From: CAZRHH01 sp964599885
GTDB taxonomy: Bacteria > Chloroflexota > Dehalococcoidia > DSTF01 > JACRBR01
Assembly: GCA_964599885.1 (NCBI GenBank)
Contig: CAZRHH010000031.1
Span: 1-31,426, forward strand
Direction: 5' to 3'
Length of the DNA: 31,426 nt
This document shows positions 13,206-21,549 of the stretch, one piece after another. Under the pieces are notes generated by a model. That model was not told the DNA's origin and made no database searches. It saw only the letters and a list, made by a program, of their open reading frames with translations. Numbering within the stretch: position 1 is the first letter of the stretch; every line of letters starts with the position of its first letter. A program made the translations under genes and the position numbers.

Positions 13206-14777
13206 ATGCTGTATGCGGAAGGCGTAGCGAAGAGTTTCGGCGCGGTCGACGTGCTCGACGACGTGACGTTCATCGTCGGCGACCGCGAGCGGGTGGGACT
13301 GGTCGGCCCGAATGGCGCCGGTAAATCGACGCTGCTGAAGCTGGTTGCCGGCGTCGACACCCCCGACGTGGGCCGCTGCGGGCACCGTAACGGCACCGTC
13401 GGCTTCCTGCGCCAGGAAGCTGGACATGAAGCCGAGCGCGCGCTCGTTGACGAGATGTGGACGGCGTTTCCAGAGGCGCGCGCCCTCGATCTGCGCCTGC
13501 ACGAGATCGCCGGCCAGATCGAAATGGGCGACGGCGGACTCGACGCGCTGATCGACGAGCAAGGGCGCCTGTTCGAAGAGTTCGAGAGCATGGACGGCTA
13601 CCGCATCGACATGCGGATCGGCCGGGTGCTCGATGGCCTCGGTTTCAAGCCGGACGATCGACTGAAGTTGTGCGGCGACTTCAGCGGTGGCTGGCAGATG
13701 CGCATCGCGCTCGCCAAGATCCTCGTCCGCCGCCCCGACCACGCGCTCTTCGACGAGCCCACGAACCACCTCGACACGGCGGCGCGCGAGTGGCTCGCCG
13801 ACGATCTGCAGAAGTATCCCGGCACGGTGATGATCGTCACCCACGACGTCGGCTTCCTCGATCAGGTGGCCGAGCGGATCCTCGAATTGCGTGATGGCGG
13901 TGTGACGAGCTGGACGGGCAACTACAGCGACTACCAACGCCAGAAGGCGGCGCAACTGCAACTGCAGGATAAGGCGGCGTCACGGCAGGAGCGCGAGCTC
14001 GGGCGGCAAGAACGCTTCATCGAACGCTTCCGCGCGAAGAATTCGAAGGCGACGGCCGTGAAGAGCCGCGAGAAAGCGATCGCGAAGATCGAGCGCATCC
14101 AGCACACACGCAAGGACACGGAAGTCAGCTTTAAGCTCGAGGTGCATGGGCGCACGGAACGCGACGTCCTGCTGCTCGAAGAGATCGGCCACGCCTACGG
14201 CGATCACGTCGTGCTGATCGATGTGAACCTCCACGTGGAGCGCGGCCAGAAGGTCGTCTTCATCGGCCCGAACGGCAGCGGCAAGAGTACGCTGCTCAAG
14301 ATCATCGCCGGCGAACTGGTCCCGAGCGAGGGCACCGTGCAATGGGCGGAGCGCGCGCGCGCCGGCTACTACGATCAGCACCAGGACGAGGCGCTCGATG
14401 GCGAACGGAGCGTGCTCGATGAACTGCGTACCGTGGCCCCGAGCGAAGTCGACACGCGCCTGCGTACCGCCCTCGGCCAGTTCCTGTTTCGCGGCGATGA
14501 CGCGTTCAAGCAGATCAACGTGTTGTCCGGAGGCGAACGCAGCCGCGTCGCGCTCGCGAAGTTCCTGATCCAGCCCTCGAATGTGCTGCTCCTCGACGAG
14601 CCGACGAACCACCTCGACCGCAACACGCGCCGGAAGCTGATCGAGGCGCTGGAGAAGTACGAAGGCACGATCGTCTGCGCGAGTCACGACGACGGCATCC
14701 TCGAACGCGTGGCGACGCGCGTGTACGAAGTGGCCGACGGCGCCTGCCGCGAGGTGCTTTCGCGCCGCAAGGACTAA
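13206..14777 (+). CDS. ABC-F family ATPase, Uup/YdiF-like (523 aa)
   Basis: Two ABC ATPase domains lie in one chain without membrane segments. Domain 1: Walker A GPNGAGKST (34-42), signature DFSGGWQMR (about 157), Walker B with LFDEPTNHLD (about 180). Domain 2: Walker A GPNGSGKST (about 353), signature LSGGERSR (about 439), LLLDEPTNHLD (about 462). The linker (about 235-310) is charged and helical as in the P-site tRNA interaction motif. ABC-F proteins act on the ribosome as translation factors or antibiotic-protection proteins. At 523 aa it is close to the shorter family members. Which role it has cannot be told from sequence. It probably has a leaderless transcript. Confidence 0.92.
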   Translation: MLYAEGVAKSFGAVDVLDDVTFIVGDRERVGLVGPNGAGKSTLLKLVAGVDTPDVGRCGHRNGTVGFLRQEAGHEAERALVDEMWTAFPEARALDLRLHEIAGQIEMGDGGLDALIDEQGRLFEEFESMDGYRIDMRIGRVLDGLGFKPDDRLKLCGDFSGGWQMRIALAKILVRRPDHALFDEPTNHLDTAAREWLADDLQKYPGTVMIVTHDVGFLDQVAERILELRDGGVTSWTGNYSDYQRQKAAQLQLQDKAASRQERELGRQERFIERFRAKNSKATAVKSREKAIAKIERIQHTRKDTEVSFKLEVHGRTERDVLLLEEIGHAYGDHVVLIDVNLHVERGQKVVFIGPNGSGKSTLLKIIAGELVPSEGTVQWAERARAGYYDQHQDEALDGERSVLDELRTVAPSEVDTRLRTALGQFLFRGDDAFKQINVLSGGERSRVALAKFLIQPSNVLLLDEPTNHLDRNTRRKLIEALEKYEGTIVCASHDDGILERVATRVYEVADGACREVLSRRKD

Positions 14778-14826
14778 AGCCGCGCCGCCGCCCCGCTTGA
14801 CAGCCCGGCGCGCGCGCACCTGGGCA

Positions 14827-14844
14827 GGCTCATCAGAGCCGTTT
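14827..14844 (+). terminator. weak possible terminator after the ABC-F gene
   Basis: GGCTC, loop ATCA, GAGCC, then GTTT. The stem has 5 bp and the T-run is short, so the call is tentative. Confidence 0.3.
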
Positions 14845-14893
14845 CGCCAGCCAAATGCAACGCGCGCTGGGACTAGCTTGCGACGTGACTCGT

Positions 14894-14899
14894 TATGAT
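14894..14899 (+). promoter_or_regulatory. -10-like box upstream of otsAB
   Basis: TATGAT lies 50 nt before the ATG at 14950, with no matching -35 box. If used, the leader would be about 44 nt and would contain the heptamer repeat at 14917-14945. Confidence 0.35.
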
Positions 14900-14916
14900 G
14901 CGACCGAACCTAACCC

Positions 14917-14945
14917 GCGACCAGCGACCAGCGACCCTGCGACTT
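14917..14945 (+). repeat. heptamer-period tandem repeat, GCGACCA type
   Basis: GCGACCA, GCGACCA, GCGACCC, one extra T, then GCGACTT, ending 4 nt before the otsAB start codon. It mirrors the copy at 235-263, including the odd base before the last unit. Confidence 0.6.
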
Positions 14946-14949
14946 AACC

Positions 14950-17145
14950 ATGAACCGACTGATCATCGTGTCAAACCGGCTGCCCGTCACCGCCAGCGTG
15001 GAGGACGGGCAGATCGTGCTCGAGCGATCGACCGGCGGCCTGGCGACGGGACTGTCCGGACCGCACGAACGTTCGGGCGGGCTGTGGATCGGCTGGCCCG
15101 GCGAGGTGCCCCGCATGAGCCCGGTCCAGCGCCGCGCGCTCGATGCCGAGCTACAGAAGATCAGCGCCGTGCCGGTACACATGGATCGGCGCGAGACGAA
15201 AGCCTTCTACGAAGACATCTCTAACAGCGTACTCTGGCCGCTGTTCCACTACCTGACCGATCAACTCCCGCCCGAAGTGCGCGGATGGGAAACGTTCCGC
15301 GAGGTGAATCAACGCTTCGCGCGTACGATCGCCGAGCATCACCGGACGGGCGATATCGTCTGGATCCACGACTATCAGTTGCTGCTCGTGCCGCAGATGC
15401 TTCGCGAACTCGTCCCGGACGCGCGTATCGGCTTCTTTCTGCACATTCCCTTTCCGTCGTCGGAAGTGTTCAGCATTCTGCCGTGGCGTGAAGAGGTACT
15501 CCAGGGCGTCCTCGGCGCCGACCTCATCGGCTTCCATACGCCGTCGTACCTGCGTCACTTCGCGACGACACTCCAGCGCGTGCTCGGACTGGATCCCGCG
15601 GTCGACCGTGTGAACGTCGACGATCGTGACGTACGTTTGGGCGTATTCCCCATGGGCGTCGATTCGCGCGAGTGGTCGCGGCGCGCGCGCGATGTCACGA
15701 TCCAGCAGGAGATCTCCAAGATTCGCGCGGAGGCGCCGGGCCGCAAGATCATTCTCGGCATCGACCGCCTCGACTACACCAAGGGCATCCTGCGGCGTCT
15801 GCTCGCCATCGAGCGCTTGTTCGACGCCGACCCGTCGCTCGCCGAGAGCGTACGCGTCATCCAGGTGACGGTACCTTCGCGCGAAGGCGTCGAAGCGTAC
15901 GCCGGGCTGCGCCGCCGTATCGATGAACTCGTCGGACGCATCAACGGCAACTACGCGACGACGAGCGTGACGCCGATTCATCGGTTGCACCGCTCGCTGT
16001 CCGAAGATGACGTTTCGTCCCTGTATGGCGCCGCCGATGTGATGCTCGTGACGCCGCTCCGCGACGGAATGAATCTTGTTGCGAAGGAGTTCGTCGCAGC
16101 GCGGGTGAATGATGACGGCGTACTCGTACTCAGCGAGTTCGCCGGTTCCGCGACCGAGCTCGGCGAGGCGCTGCACGTCAACCCGTACGATGTCGATGGC
16201 ATGGCAAAAGCAATTGGGCGCGCGCTTGCGATGCCGCTCGATGAACAGCAACAGCGGATGAGCGCATTGCGCGGGCGCGTGATGCTGCACGACGTGCATC
16301 GCTGGGCATCGTCGTTCATCGACGCGCTCCAGGACATCAAGCACCATCCGCACGGCCAGCGGCGGCCGAGCTCGATCAGCGAATTGACCCGTTTCGTGCA
16401 GAGGGCCCGGACCGCGCACGGCTTCTTGCTGATACTCGACTACGACGGCACGCTCGCGCCGATCGCGGCGACACCAGCGGCGGCGGCGCCAGACGCGGAA
16501 TTGCTTAACCTGCTGGCGCGACTCGCCACGCGCGAGGGCACCCGCGTACACATCGTCACAGGCCGGTCGCGCAGTTCGATTGAACGCTGGCTCGGCGATC
16601 TGCCGATCGGGCTGCACGCCGAACACGGGCTCTGGTCACGGCCCGCGCCGGGCGACGAGTGGCGTACGATGCTGCAGGTGTCGCACGAATGGAACGACCG
16701 CGTGCGACCGATCATGGAACACTTCGTCTCTACAACGCGCGGCACGTTCATCGAGGAGAAGTCGGCGTCGATCGCCTGGCATTACCGCCTCGCGACAAGC
16801 GACCACACGAACGGCACCAGTTTTGGTGAGTTTCAGGCGCGCGAATTGCGCCTGCTGCTCGGGGAACTGCTGAGTAACGCCCCCGTCGAAGTGATGACCG
16901 GCAACAAGGTCGTCGAAGTGCGCCCGCAGGGGGTACACAAGGGCGCCGTCGTGCCGTTGATCCTGGAGACGTCAGGCCGCCCGGAGACGGTGCTCGCGAT
17001 GGGCGACGACCGCACCGACGAGGACCTCTTTGCCGCGCTGCCCGACGGAAGCATCACCGTCCACGTCGGCCCCGGCGCATCGCGCGCGCTCTACCGGCTC
17101 AACGATCCGCACGAAGTCCGCGCGCTGCTGGCGTCGCTCTTGTGA
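14950..17145 (+). CDS. otsAB: fused trehalose-6-phosphate synthase/phosphatase (731 aa)
   Basis: The N-terminal part (about 1-460) is a GT20 synthase joining UDP- or other NDP-glucose to glucose-6-phosphate: RLIIVSNRLPV, VWIHDYQLLLVPQMLR, the phosphate-binding GIDRLDYTKGI and VTPLRDGMNLVAKEF are all present. The C-terminal part (about 485-731) is an HAD phosphatase: DYDGTLAPI with nucleophile Asp497 and acid/base Asp499, VTGRSR, and GDDRTDEDLF near 685. One protein can therefore make trehalose from its precursors in the cytoplasm. Most bacteria encode these as separate otsA and otsB; fusions are better known from eukaryotes and a minority of bacteria. No ribosome-binding site is seen, but the N terminus is canonical. 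Trehalose would serve as osmolyte or desiccation protectant. Confidence 0.95.
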   Translation: MNRLIIVSNRLPVTASVEDGQIVLERSTGGLATGLSGPHERSGGLWIGWPGEVPRMSPVQRRALDAELQKISAVPVHMDRRETKAFYEDISNSVLWPLFHYLTDQLPPEVRGWETFREVNQRFARTIAEHHRTGDIVWIHDYQLLLVPQMLRELVPDARIGFFLHIPFPSSEVFSILPWREEVLQGVLGADLIGFHTPSYLRHFATTLQRVLGLDPAVDRVNVDDRDVRLGVFPMGVDSREWSRRARDVTIQQEISKIRAEAPGRKIILGIDRLDYTKGILRRLLAIERLFDADPSLAESVRVIQVTVPSREGVEAYAGLRRRIDELVGRINGNYATTSVTPIHRLHRSLSEDDVSSLYGAADVMLVTPLRDGMNLVAKEFVAARVNDDGVLVLSEFAGSATELGEALHVNPYDVDGMAKAIGRALAMPLDEQQQRMSALRGRVMLHDVHRWASSFIDALQDIKHHPHGQRRPSSISELTRFVQRARTAHGFLLILDYDGTLAPIAATPAAAAPDAELLNLLARLATREGTRVHIVTGRSRSSIERWLGDLPIGLHAEHGLWSRPAPGDEWRTMLQVSHEWNDRVRPIMEHFVSTTRGTFIEEKSASIAWHYRLATSDHTNGTSFGEFQARELRLLLGELLSNAPVEVMTGNKVVEVRPQGVHKGAVVPLILETSGRPETVLAMGDDRTDEDLFAALPDGSITVHVGPGASRALYRLNDPHEVRALLASLL

Positions 17146-17151
17146 GCACGC

Positions 17152-19221
17152 TCACGCGTGTACCGGCACGGCCTTCTGTTGCTCCGCGATGATTTTCTGC
17201 GCCATGTGCGCCGGTACCTCGGCGTAGTGATCGAACTGCATCTCGAACGTGCCGCGCCCCTGCGTGATCGAGCGTAGGTCCGTCGCATAGCGCAGCACCT
17301 CGGCGAGCGGCGCCTCGGCGTCGATGATCGTCGTGCCGTCGTCTTCCGGCGACATGCCGTGGACCTTTGCGCGCTTGCCGTTGAGGTCGCTCATCACGTC
17401 GCCCGTGTAGGACTCCGGCACGCGGATCTTCATCGTCACGACGGGCTCGAGCAGGACAGGATTCGCTTTGAGCGCGCCCTGCTTGAGTGCCTGCGAGCCG
17501 GCAATCTTGAACGCCATCTCCGACGAATCGACCGGATGCTCCTTGCCGTCGACGAGCGTGACGCGCAGATCGACCATCGGAAAGTGCGCGAGCGCGCCCT
17601 CGGCGAGCGCGTCATGCACACCCTTTTCGACGGCGGGAATGAAGTTACGAGGGACAGCGCCGCCGACGACCTTGTCGACGAACTCGAACCCGCCACCCTT
17701 GTTCGGCTCTACGATCACCGTGACACGTGCGTACTGGCCGTGGCCGCCGCTCTGCTTCTTGTGAATGTATTCGGATTCGACTCGGGTCGTTACCGTCTCG
17801 CGATAGGGCACGCGCGGCGGGTGCAGATCAACCTCGACGCCAAACTTCCGCTTCATCTTCTCGGCGGCGACTTCGACGTGCGTGTCGCCCATGCCGGAGA
17901 GGATCGTCTCCCCAGTCGTCTCATCGCGGTGGACGTAGAGCGTCGGATCTTCTTCGGCGATGCGGTGCAGCGATGTTCCGAGCTTTTCGACGTCAGCCTT
18001 GCCGTGAGGCGTGACGGCGACGTTAAACGGCGGCTTCGGAAACTCGATCGGTGGCAATTGCAGCGTGTGGTCCTTCGCGCAGAGCGTGTCGCCTGTGACC
18101 GTATGTGCGAGCTTCGCGACCGCGCCGATGTCACCGGCGGCGAGCGTTGGCGCGTGATCCTGCGTCTTGCCGCGCAGCACGATGAGCTGGCCGACGCGCT
18201 CATCGGCGTTGCGGTTCGCGTTCCAGACGTGCGAGTCGCCCTTTAACATGCCGGAGAAGATGCGCAGATACGTGAGACGGCCGACGAATGGATCGGCGGC
18301 CGTCTTGAAGACGAGCGCGGCAAGCGGCGCTGATGCATCGGGGCGGAGACTCTCCTCGCCCGACGCCACCTGTGCGGTCCGCGGCTCCACGTCCAGCGGC
18401 GATGGACAATCGGCCACGATGGCATCGAGAAACTTGTTGATGCCGATGTCCTTCGCCGAAGACCCGGCCCACACCGGACACGTGACGCCCATCGCGATGC
18501 CCTTGCGCATCGCGTTCGTCAGCTCTTCTTCGGTCGCTTCTTCGCCGTCAAGGTACTTCATCATCAGGTCGTCGTCGGCGTCGCAGACGGCCTCGATCAT
18601 TTGCTCGCGGGCCGCCGCAGCGGCGTCCGCCATGTCGGCGGGGATCTCGGCGGCTTCGCCCTTCTCCCCAAGATACGCCTTCATCTCGATCAGGTTGACG
18701 ACGCCTTGAAAACCGTCCTGCGCGCCGATCGGCAGCGCCAGCGGCGCGATCTTCTTGCCGTAGCGCTGCTGAAGCTGGTCGATCACCTGCTGAAAGTTGG
18801 CGTTTTCGCGGTCCATCCGGTTGACGAAGATGACGGCAGGTAGTCCGGCGGACTGCGCATGGCGCCAGGCCTGCTCCGTGCCAACCTGAACGCCTGCGAC
18901 CGCATCGACGACAATGACGCCGAAGTCGGCGGCGCGGATCGCGCTCTTTACTTCGCCGACGAAGTCTGCGTACCCGGGCGTGTCGATGATGTTGATCTTG
19001 TGGTCGGCCCACTCACAGGGCACGAGTGCGAGACAGAGCGATATCTTCCGCTTCACTTCATCGGGCTCGAAATCGGACGTCGTGGTGCCGTCGTCGACTC
19101 TGCCCAGGCGGGTGATGGCGCCGGAGCAGAAGAGCGCTGCTTCGGCCAGCGACGTCTTGCCGGTGCCACCATGGCCGAGCAAAACGACGTTGCGGATCTG
19201 TTCCGTCTTGTACTCTTTCAT
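17152..19221 (-). CDS. elongation factor G-like GTPase, EF-G-2 type (689 aa)
   Basis: All five EF-G domains seem present. The GTPase has P-loop GHGGTGKT (16-23), DTPGYADF (80-87) and NRMD (133-136). Canonical EF-G has DTPGHVDF, so the catalytic His is replaced here by Tyr84, and the P-loop reads HGGTGKT instead of AHVDAGKT; both are features of the EF-G-2 (FusA2) group rather than damage. A thermophile member of that group is known to retain GTPase and some translation activity, but its cellular role is unclear. Domain IV (RVPYRETVTTRVE...SGGHGQYARV) is intact. GGAGCAC precedes the ATG. It converges on otsAB with only 6 nt between stop codons. Confidence 0.9.
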   Translation of the reverse strand: MKEYKTEQIRNVVLLGHGGTGKTSLAEAALFCSGAITRLGRVDDGTTTSDFEPDEVKRKISLCLALVPCEWADHKINIIDTPGYADFVGEVKSAIRAADFGVIVVDAVAGVQVGTEQAWRHAQSAGLPAVIFVNRMDRENANFQQVIDQLQQRYGKKIAPLALPIGAQDGFQGVVNLIEMKAYLGEKGEAAEIPADMADAAAAAREQMIEAVCDADDDLMMKYLDGEEATEEELTNAMRKGIAMGVTCPVWAGSSAKDIGINKFLDAIVADCPSPLDVEPRTAQVASGEESLRPDASAPLAALVFKTAADPFVGRLTYLRIFSGMLKGDSHVWNANRNADERVGQLIVLRGKTQDHAPTLAAGDIGAVAKLAHTVTGDTLCAKDHTLQLPPIEFPKPPFNVAVTPHGKADVEKLGTSLHRIAEEDPTLYVHRDETTGETILSGMGDTHVEVAAEKMKRKFGVEVDLHPPRVPYRETVTTRVESEYIHKKQSGGHGQYARVTVIVEPNKGGGFEFVDKVVGGAVPRNFIPAVEKGVHDALAEGALAHFPMVDLRVTLVDGKEHPVDSSEMAFKIAGSQALKQGALKANPVLLEPVVTMKIRVPESYTGDVMSDLNGKRAKVHGMSPEDDGTTIIDAEAPLAEVLRYATDLRSITQGRGTFEMQFDHYAEVPAHMAQKIIAEQQKAVPVHA

Positions 19222-19284
19222 GCCTGTCTAGTGCTCCTGAATCGTGTGCTCCGTTTCTCCGTGAGGGCCTGCCCGTGGGAGAGG

Positions 19285-19290
19285 ATCATA
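19285..19290 (-). promoter_or_regulatory. possible -10 box of the EF-G-like gene
   Basis: On the minus strand TATGAT lies about 65 nt before the start codon at 19221. No good -35 box was found. The surrounding 230-nt gap also holds the short AAGCGGG repeat at 19319-19332 and nothing else recognisable. Confidence 0.35.
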
Positions 19291-19318
19291 CTCGATCGCG
19301 CGGCTGCGGCGCTTTAGG

Positions 19319-19332
19319 AAGCGGGAAGCGGG
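19319..19332 (-). repeat. two heptamers CCCGCTT
   Basis: On the minus strand two CCCGCTT units follow each other, the same unit as in the array at 560-587. Confidence 0.4.
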
Positions 19333-19451
19333 CGACCACGGACTAAGTACCAGACGGGATGCCGAGTTCTGAGCTCCGTCCACGCCGCAGAACCTCGCCA
19401 CTTTCGCGTGATCCCCAGCCCGCGCTGCAAAGGAGGCCAGACGCATGACCG

Positions 19452-20414
19452 CTACGTCGTCGCATCGCGCGCGGCGGCGACCGCGCGGTGAGCGAACATC
19501 ACATCGAGCGCGTCCGTAATGGTCGCGATGTACCAATCCGGATTGGTATCAAACGCGTCCAAATGATCGACGCCTTCGAGGAAGTGCGCGCCGATCAGCT
19601 TGGCGCCTGCCGCCGCAGCTATCTGCTCGCCAACCCGAACCGGAACTTGCCGATCGGCGCGACCGTGGATGACGAGTGTAGGGATGGGATTCGCACGGAG
19701 CTTGTCCGCCGGTTGCTCACGTAGCCGCATGCCCCATAGTGATCGCGCCGCCGCGAACACCCCGCTCATAAAGGCCATCGTCATCGCACGCGCGAGCCAG
19801 CGCGGTACCTTAAGAGAGCGTGCCACATACGCAACGACGTCATCGACTACGAAGCCGCCTAGGGCGCTGTCCGCTATCAGTCCCGCGAACGTCCGGCTCT
19901 CGAGCGTGAACATCGCGGTTGCGCCACCCATCGACCAGCCAATGACCGCCACGTCGTTCGGCCCGAACCCTCGTTCGCCGAGCCAGTCGATGGCCCCCAC
20001 CAGATCGCGCGTTTCCAGCGAACCGAAAGCGCTGCCGCTGCCGTCCGATCCGCCGGTCGCGCGTGGGTCGTACATGAGTACCGAGTGCCCGCACGACGTG
20101 AGCGCTGCCGCAATCTTCAGGTTGCGTGTCGGCATTTCGGCGAACCGCGTGTTGTCGTTCAGCCGGTTCAACCCACCGCCTGGGATCATGACGACAGCGG
20201 TGCTCCCAGCGGGTAGCCACCAACCGGAGATTCGTAGACGATCGGAGGCGTCGAACGACACGTCCTCGTACGCCAGCCCCGTATCTCCTGGCGACGCCCG
20301 CAATGGCCAGGTGAACGATCGCGGCGGCGAACCGGTGAAGGCGCGCGCGAGAACTACACAGACGGCGGCGTACACCGCGACGACGCCCAACACGAGCCCA
20401 ACAAGCCAGCGCAT
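19452..20414 (-). CDS. membrane-anchored alpha/beta hydrolase (320 aa)
   Basis: An N-terminal hydrophobic segment (RWLVGLVLGVVAVYAAVCVV) should anchor it in the membrane or act as an uncleaved signal. The alpha/beta hydrolase triad is visible: nucleophile Ser in GWSMGG, Asp in IHGRADRQVP and His in GVDHLDAF. VVMIPGGGLNR probably provides the oxyanion hole. The order and spacing resemble BAAT/acyl-thioesterase or serine-aminopeptidase-like hydrolases; the substrate is unknown. CAGGAGGT precedes the ATG at 20414. It is last in an operon after three small paralogous genes, starting 47 nt after them. A functional link to them is likely but unproven. Confidence 0.85.
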   Translation of the reverse strand: MRWLVGLVLGVVAVYAAVCVVLARAFTGSPPRSFTWPLRASPGDTGLAYEDVSFDASDRLRISGWWLPAGSTAVVMIPGGGLNRLNDNTRFAEMPTRNLKIAAALTSCGHSVLMYDPRATGGSDGSGSAFGSLETRDLVGAIDWLGERGFGPNDVAVIGWSMGGATAMFTLESRTFAGLIADSALGGFVVDDVVAYVARSLKVPRWLARAMTMAFMSGVFAAARSLWGMRLREQPADKLRANPIPTLVIHGRADRQVPVRVGEQIAAAAGAKLIGAHFLEGVDHLDAFDTNPDWYIATITDALDVMFAHRAVAAARDATT

Positions 20415-20461
20415 AGTGGCCCGACCTCCTGTCAGTCCGTCTGCGTGACGTGGCGATGCGC

Positions 20462-20755
20462 CTACGTCACCTGCGCCAGATCGATGACCTTCCAGGCGCC
20501 GTCGATCTCTTTCCAGCGCGTCATCATGGTGCCGCCGCCGGACGCTGCTTCGACGCTGAGGTGATACACGTACTCGCCGTTCTCTTCGTTTTGTTGCTCG
20601 GGCTTGATGTCCGTGATGCCCGCGGGTGGCGCGCCGCCGCCCATCGACATCGCTTTGCCGAGCGCCTCGGGCGTCAGCGTCGCCATCAGCGTGCCGATGT
20701 CCATCACCTTGATGGCGTTGATGTAGCTGCTGACGGCTTCGTCGATTGATGCCAT
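20462..20755 (-). CDS. LTPEALG-family small protein, third of three paralogs (97 aa)
   Basis: I do not recognise a named family. The protein has a helical N terminus (SIDEAVSSYINAIKVMDI), the motif TLTPEALGKAM, a glycine-rich linker (GGGAPPAG), a beta segment YVYHLSVEA and an end WKEIDGAWKVIDLAQV. The order of a helical hairpin followed by a curved sheet with a terminal G-x-W-K-[IV] strand suggests an NTF2/SnoaL-like fold; this is inference. GGGAGGA precedes the ATG. It starts 24 nt after the second paralog. There is no signal peptide or membrane segment, so it is probably cytoplasmic. Confidence 0.78.
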   Translation of the reverse strand: MASIDEAVSSYINAIKVMDIGTLMATLTPEALGKAMSMGGGAPPAGITDIKPEQQNEENGEYVYHLSVEAASGGGTMMTRWKEIDGAWKVIDLAQVT

Positions 20756-20779
20756 ATGGGTCCTCCCGGTTTCGCGGCG

Positions 20780-21073
20780 TTACGCCGGTGCTTTCTCGAG
20801 GCTGACGATCTTCCACGTCCCGTCGATTTGCCGCACGGTCTCGCGCATCGAGGCTTTGGCTTCGCCATCGCCCGTGTAGGTGACATCGAAGACGTGATCG
20901 TCGCCGGATTGGCTGACCGGCGTCACGCTGTTGGCCTTGGGCGGATTCGGGCCGCCGACCATCAGCGGGCCGAGCTGGCCGAGCGCGTCCGGCGTCAGGT
21001 CGCCCATGATCTCGGCGATGCGGCCGGTGCAGGCCTTGTCCGCGTGTTCCTGCATGAATTCCTGCGCGTTCAT
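20780..21073 (-). CDS. LTPEALG-family small protein, second of three paralogs (97 aa)
   Basis: This copy has MGDLTPDALGQL, a GG/NPP linker, DHVFDVTYTGDG and the end VRQIDGTWKIVSLE. Compared with its neighbours the motif and C-terminal strand are kept, while the linker and N terminus have changed. Its ATG overlaps the TGA of the first paralog (ATGA), so translation is probably coupled. It contains a single Cys near residue 15 (KACTG), at the position where the first paralog has NCQA. The function is unknown; a small-ligand binding or scaffold role is possible. Confidence 0.78.
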   Translation of the reverse strand: MNAQEFMQEHADKACTGRIAEIMGDLTPDALGQLGPLMVGGPNPPKANSVTPVSQSGDDHVFDVTYTGDGEAKASMRETVRQIDGTWKIVSLEKAPA

Positions 21074-21381
21074 TGTGGTTGCTCCATTGCCAGATCGGCG
21101 ATCTTCCACTGACCGCCGACATCGCGCCACGTCGCGAGGGCCGTGAAGTCCTGATCACCCGTGAACTTGATCTTGAACAGATGATCCTCGCCCTGCACAT
21201 CGTGGCTTTCGATATCGAACGTTTTGAGCGCCGGCATCGACGCCATGCCGCCGCCACCGCCCGCCGCCATCAGCTTGCCGAGCGCTTCGGGCGTCAGGTC
21301 GTTCATGATCCGCATCAGGTCGCCGGTAAGGACAGCCTGGCAGTTCTCTTTTACCGCTTCTTCGACACTGGTATCGGGCAT
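21070..21381 (-). CDS. LTPEALG-family small protein, first of three paralogs (103 aa)
   Basis: The first gene of the operon. It carries NDLTPEALGKLM, a GGGGG linker, the beta segment HLFKIKFTGDQDF and the ending WRDVGGQWKIADLAME. Of the three it is the closest to the shared consensus. The start at 21381 has AGGAG nearby; in-frame ATGs further upstream lie partly in the promoter region and were not used. A strong promoter (21446-21475) is located 65 nt upstream on the minus strand. Regulation beyond that promoter is not visible. Confidence 0.78.
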   Translation of the reverse strand: MPDTSVEEAVKENCQAVLTGDLMRIMNDLTPEALGKLMAAGGGGGMASMPALKTFDIESHDVQGEDHLFKIKFTGDQDFTALATWRDVGGQWKIADLAMEQPQ

Positions 21382-21445
21382 TCGCCGCTCCTTTGGCATA
21401 CGACGCTCTGGGGGTACGCTGCCGGCCGGCGGCAGGGCGCTTGCG

Positions 21446-21475
21446 ATCATAAGGATGCCAGTACGCCAGTGTCAA
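21446..21475 (-). promoter_or_regulatory. strong promoter of the three-paralog operon
   Basis: On the minus strand TTGACA (21470-21475), an 18-nt spacer and TATGAT (21446-21451): a perfect -35 and a 5/6 -10. It lies back to back with the promoter of the LCP gene. Confidence 0.7.
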
Positions 21476-21512
21476 CGAGTTGGCAACAAAGATGCAACGT
21501 TCCCGGCACGGC

Positions 21513-21542
21513 TTGACATGCTTGATCACCGGCCAGTACGCT
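21513..21542 (+). promoter_or_regulatory. candidate leaderless promoter of the LCP gene
   Basis: TTGACA (21513-21518), an 18-nt spacer and TACGCT (21537-21542). The GTG at 21550 follows after 7 nt; no Shine-Dalgarno sequence is visible. Confidence 0.6.
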
Positions 21543-21549
21543 CGTTGCA

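Noticed and set aside
14797..14820. TTGACA at 14797-14802 as promoter for otsAB
   Set aside because: The place for the -10 box at 17-18 nt has only TGGGCA-like sequence.
15151..16626. 491-codon open frame opposite otsAB
   Set aside because: Shadow of a GC-rich gene; the otsAB frame has all catalytic motifs.
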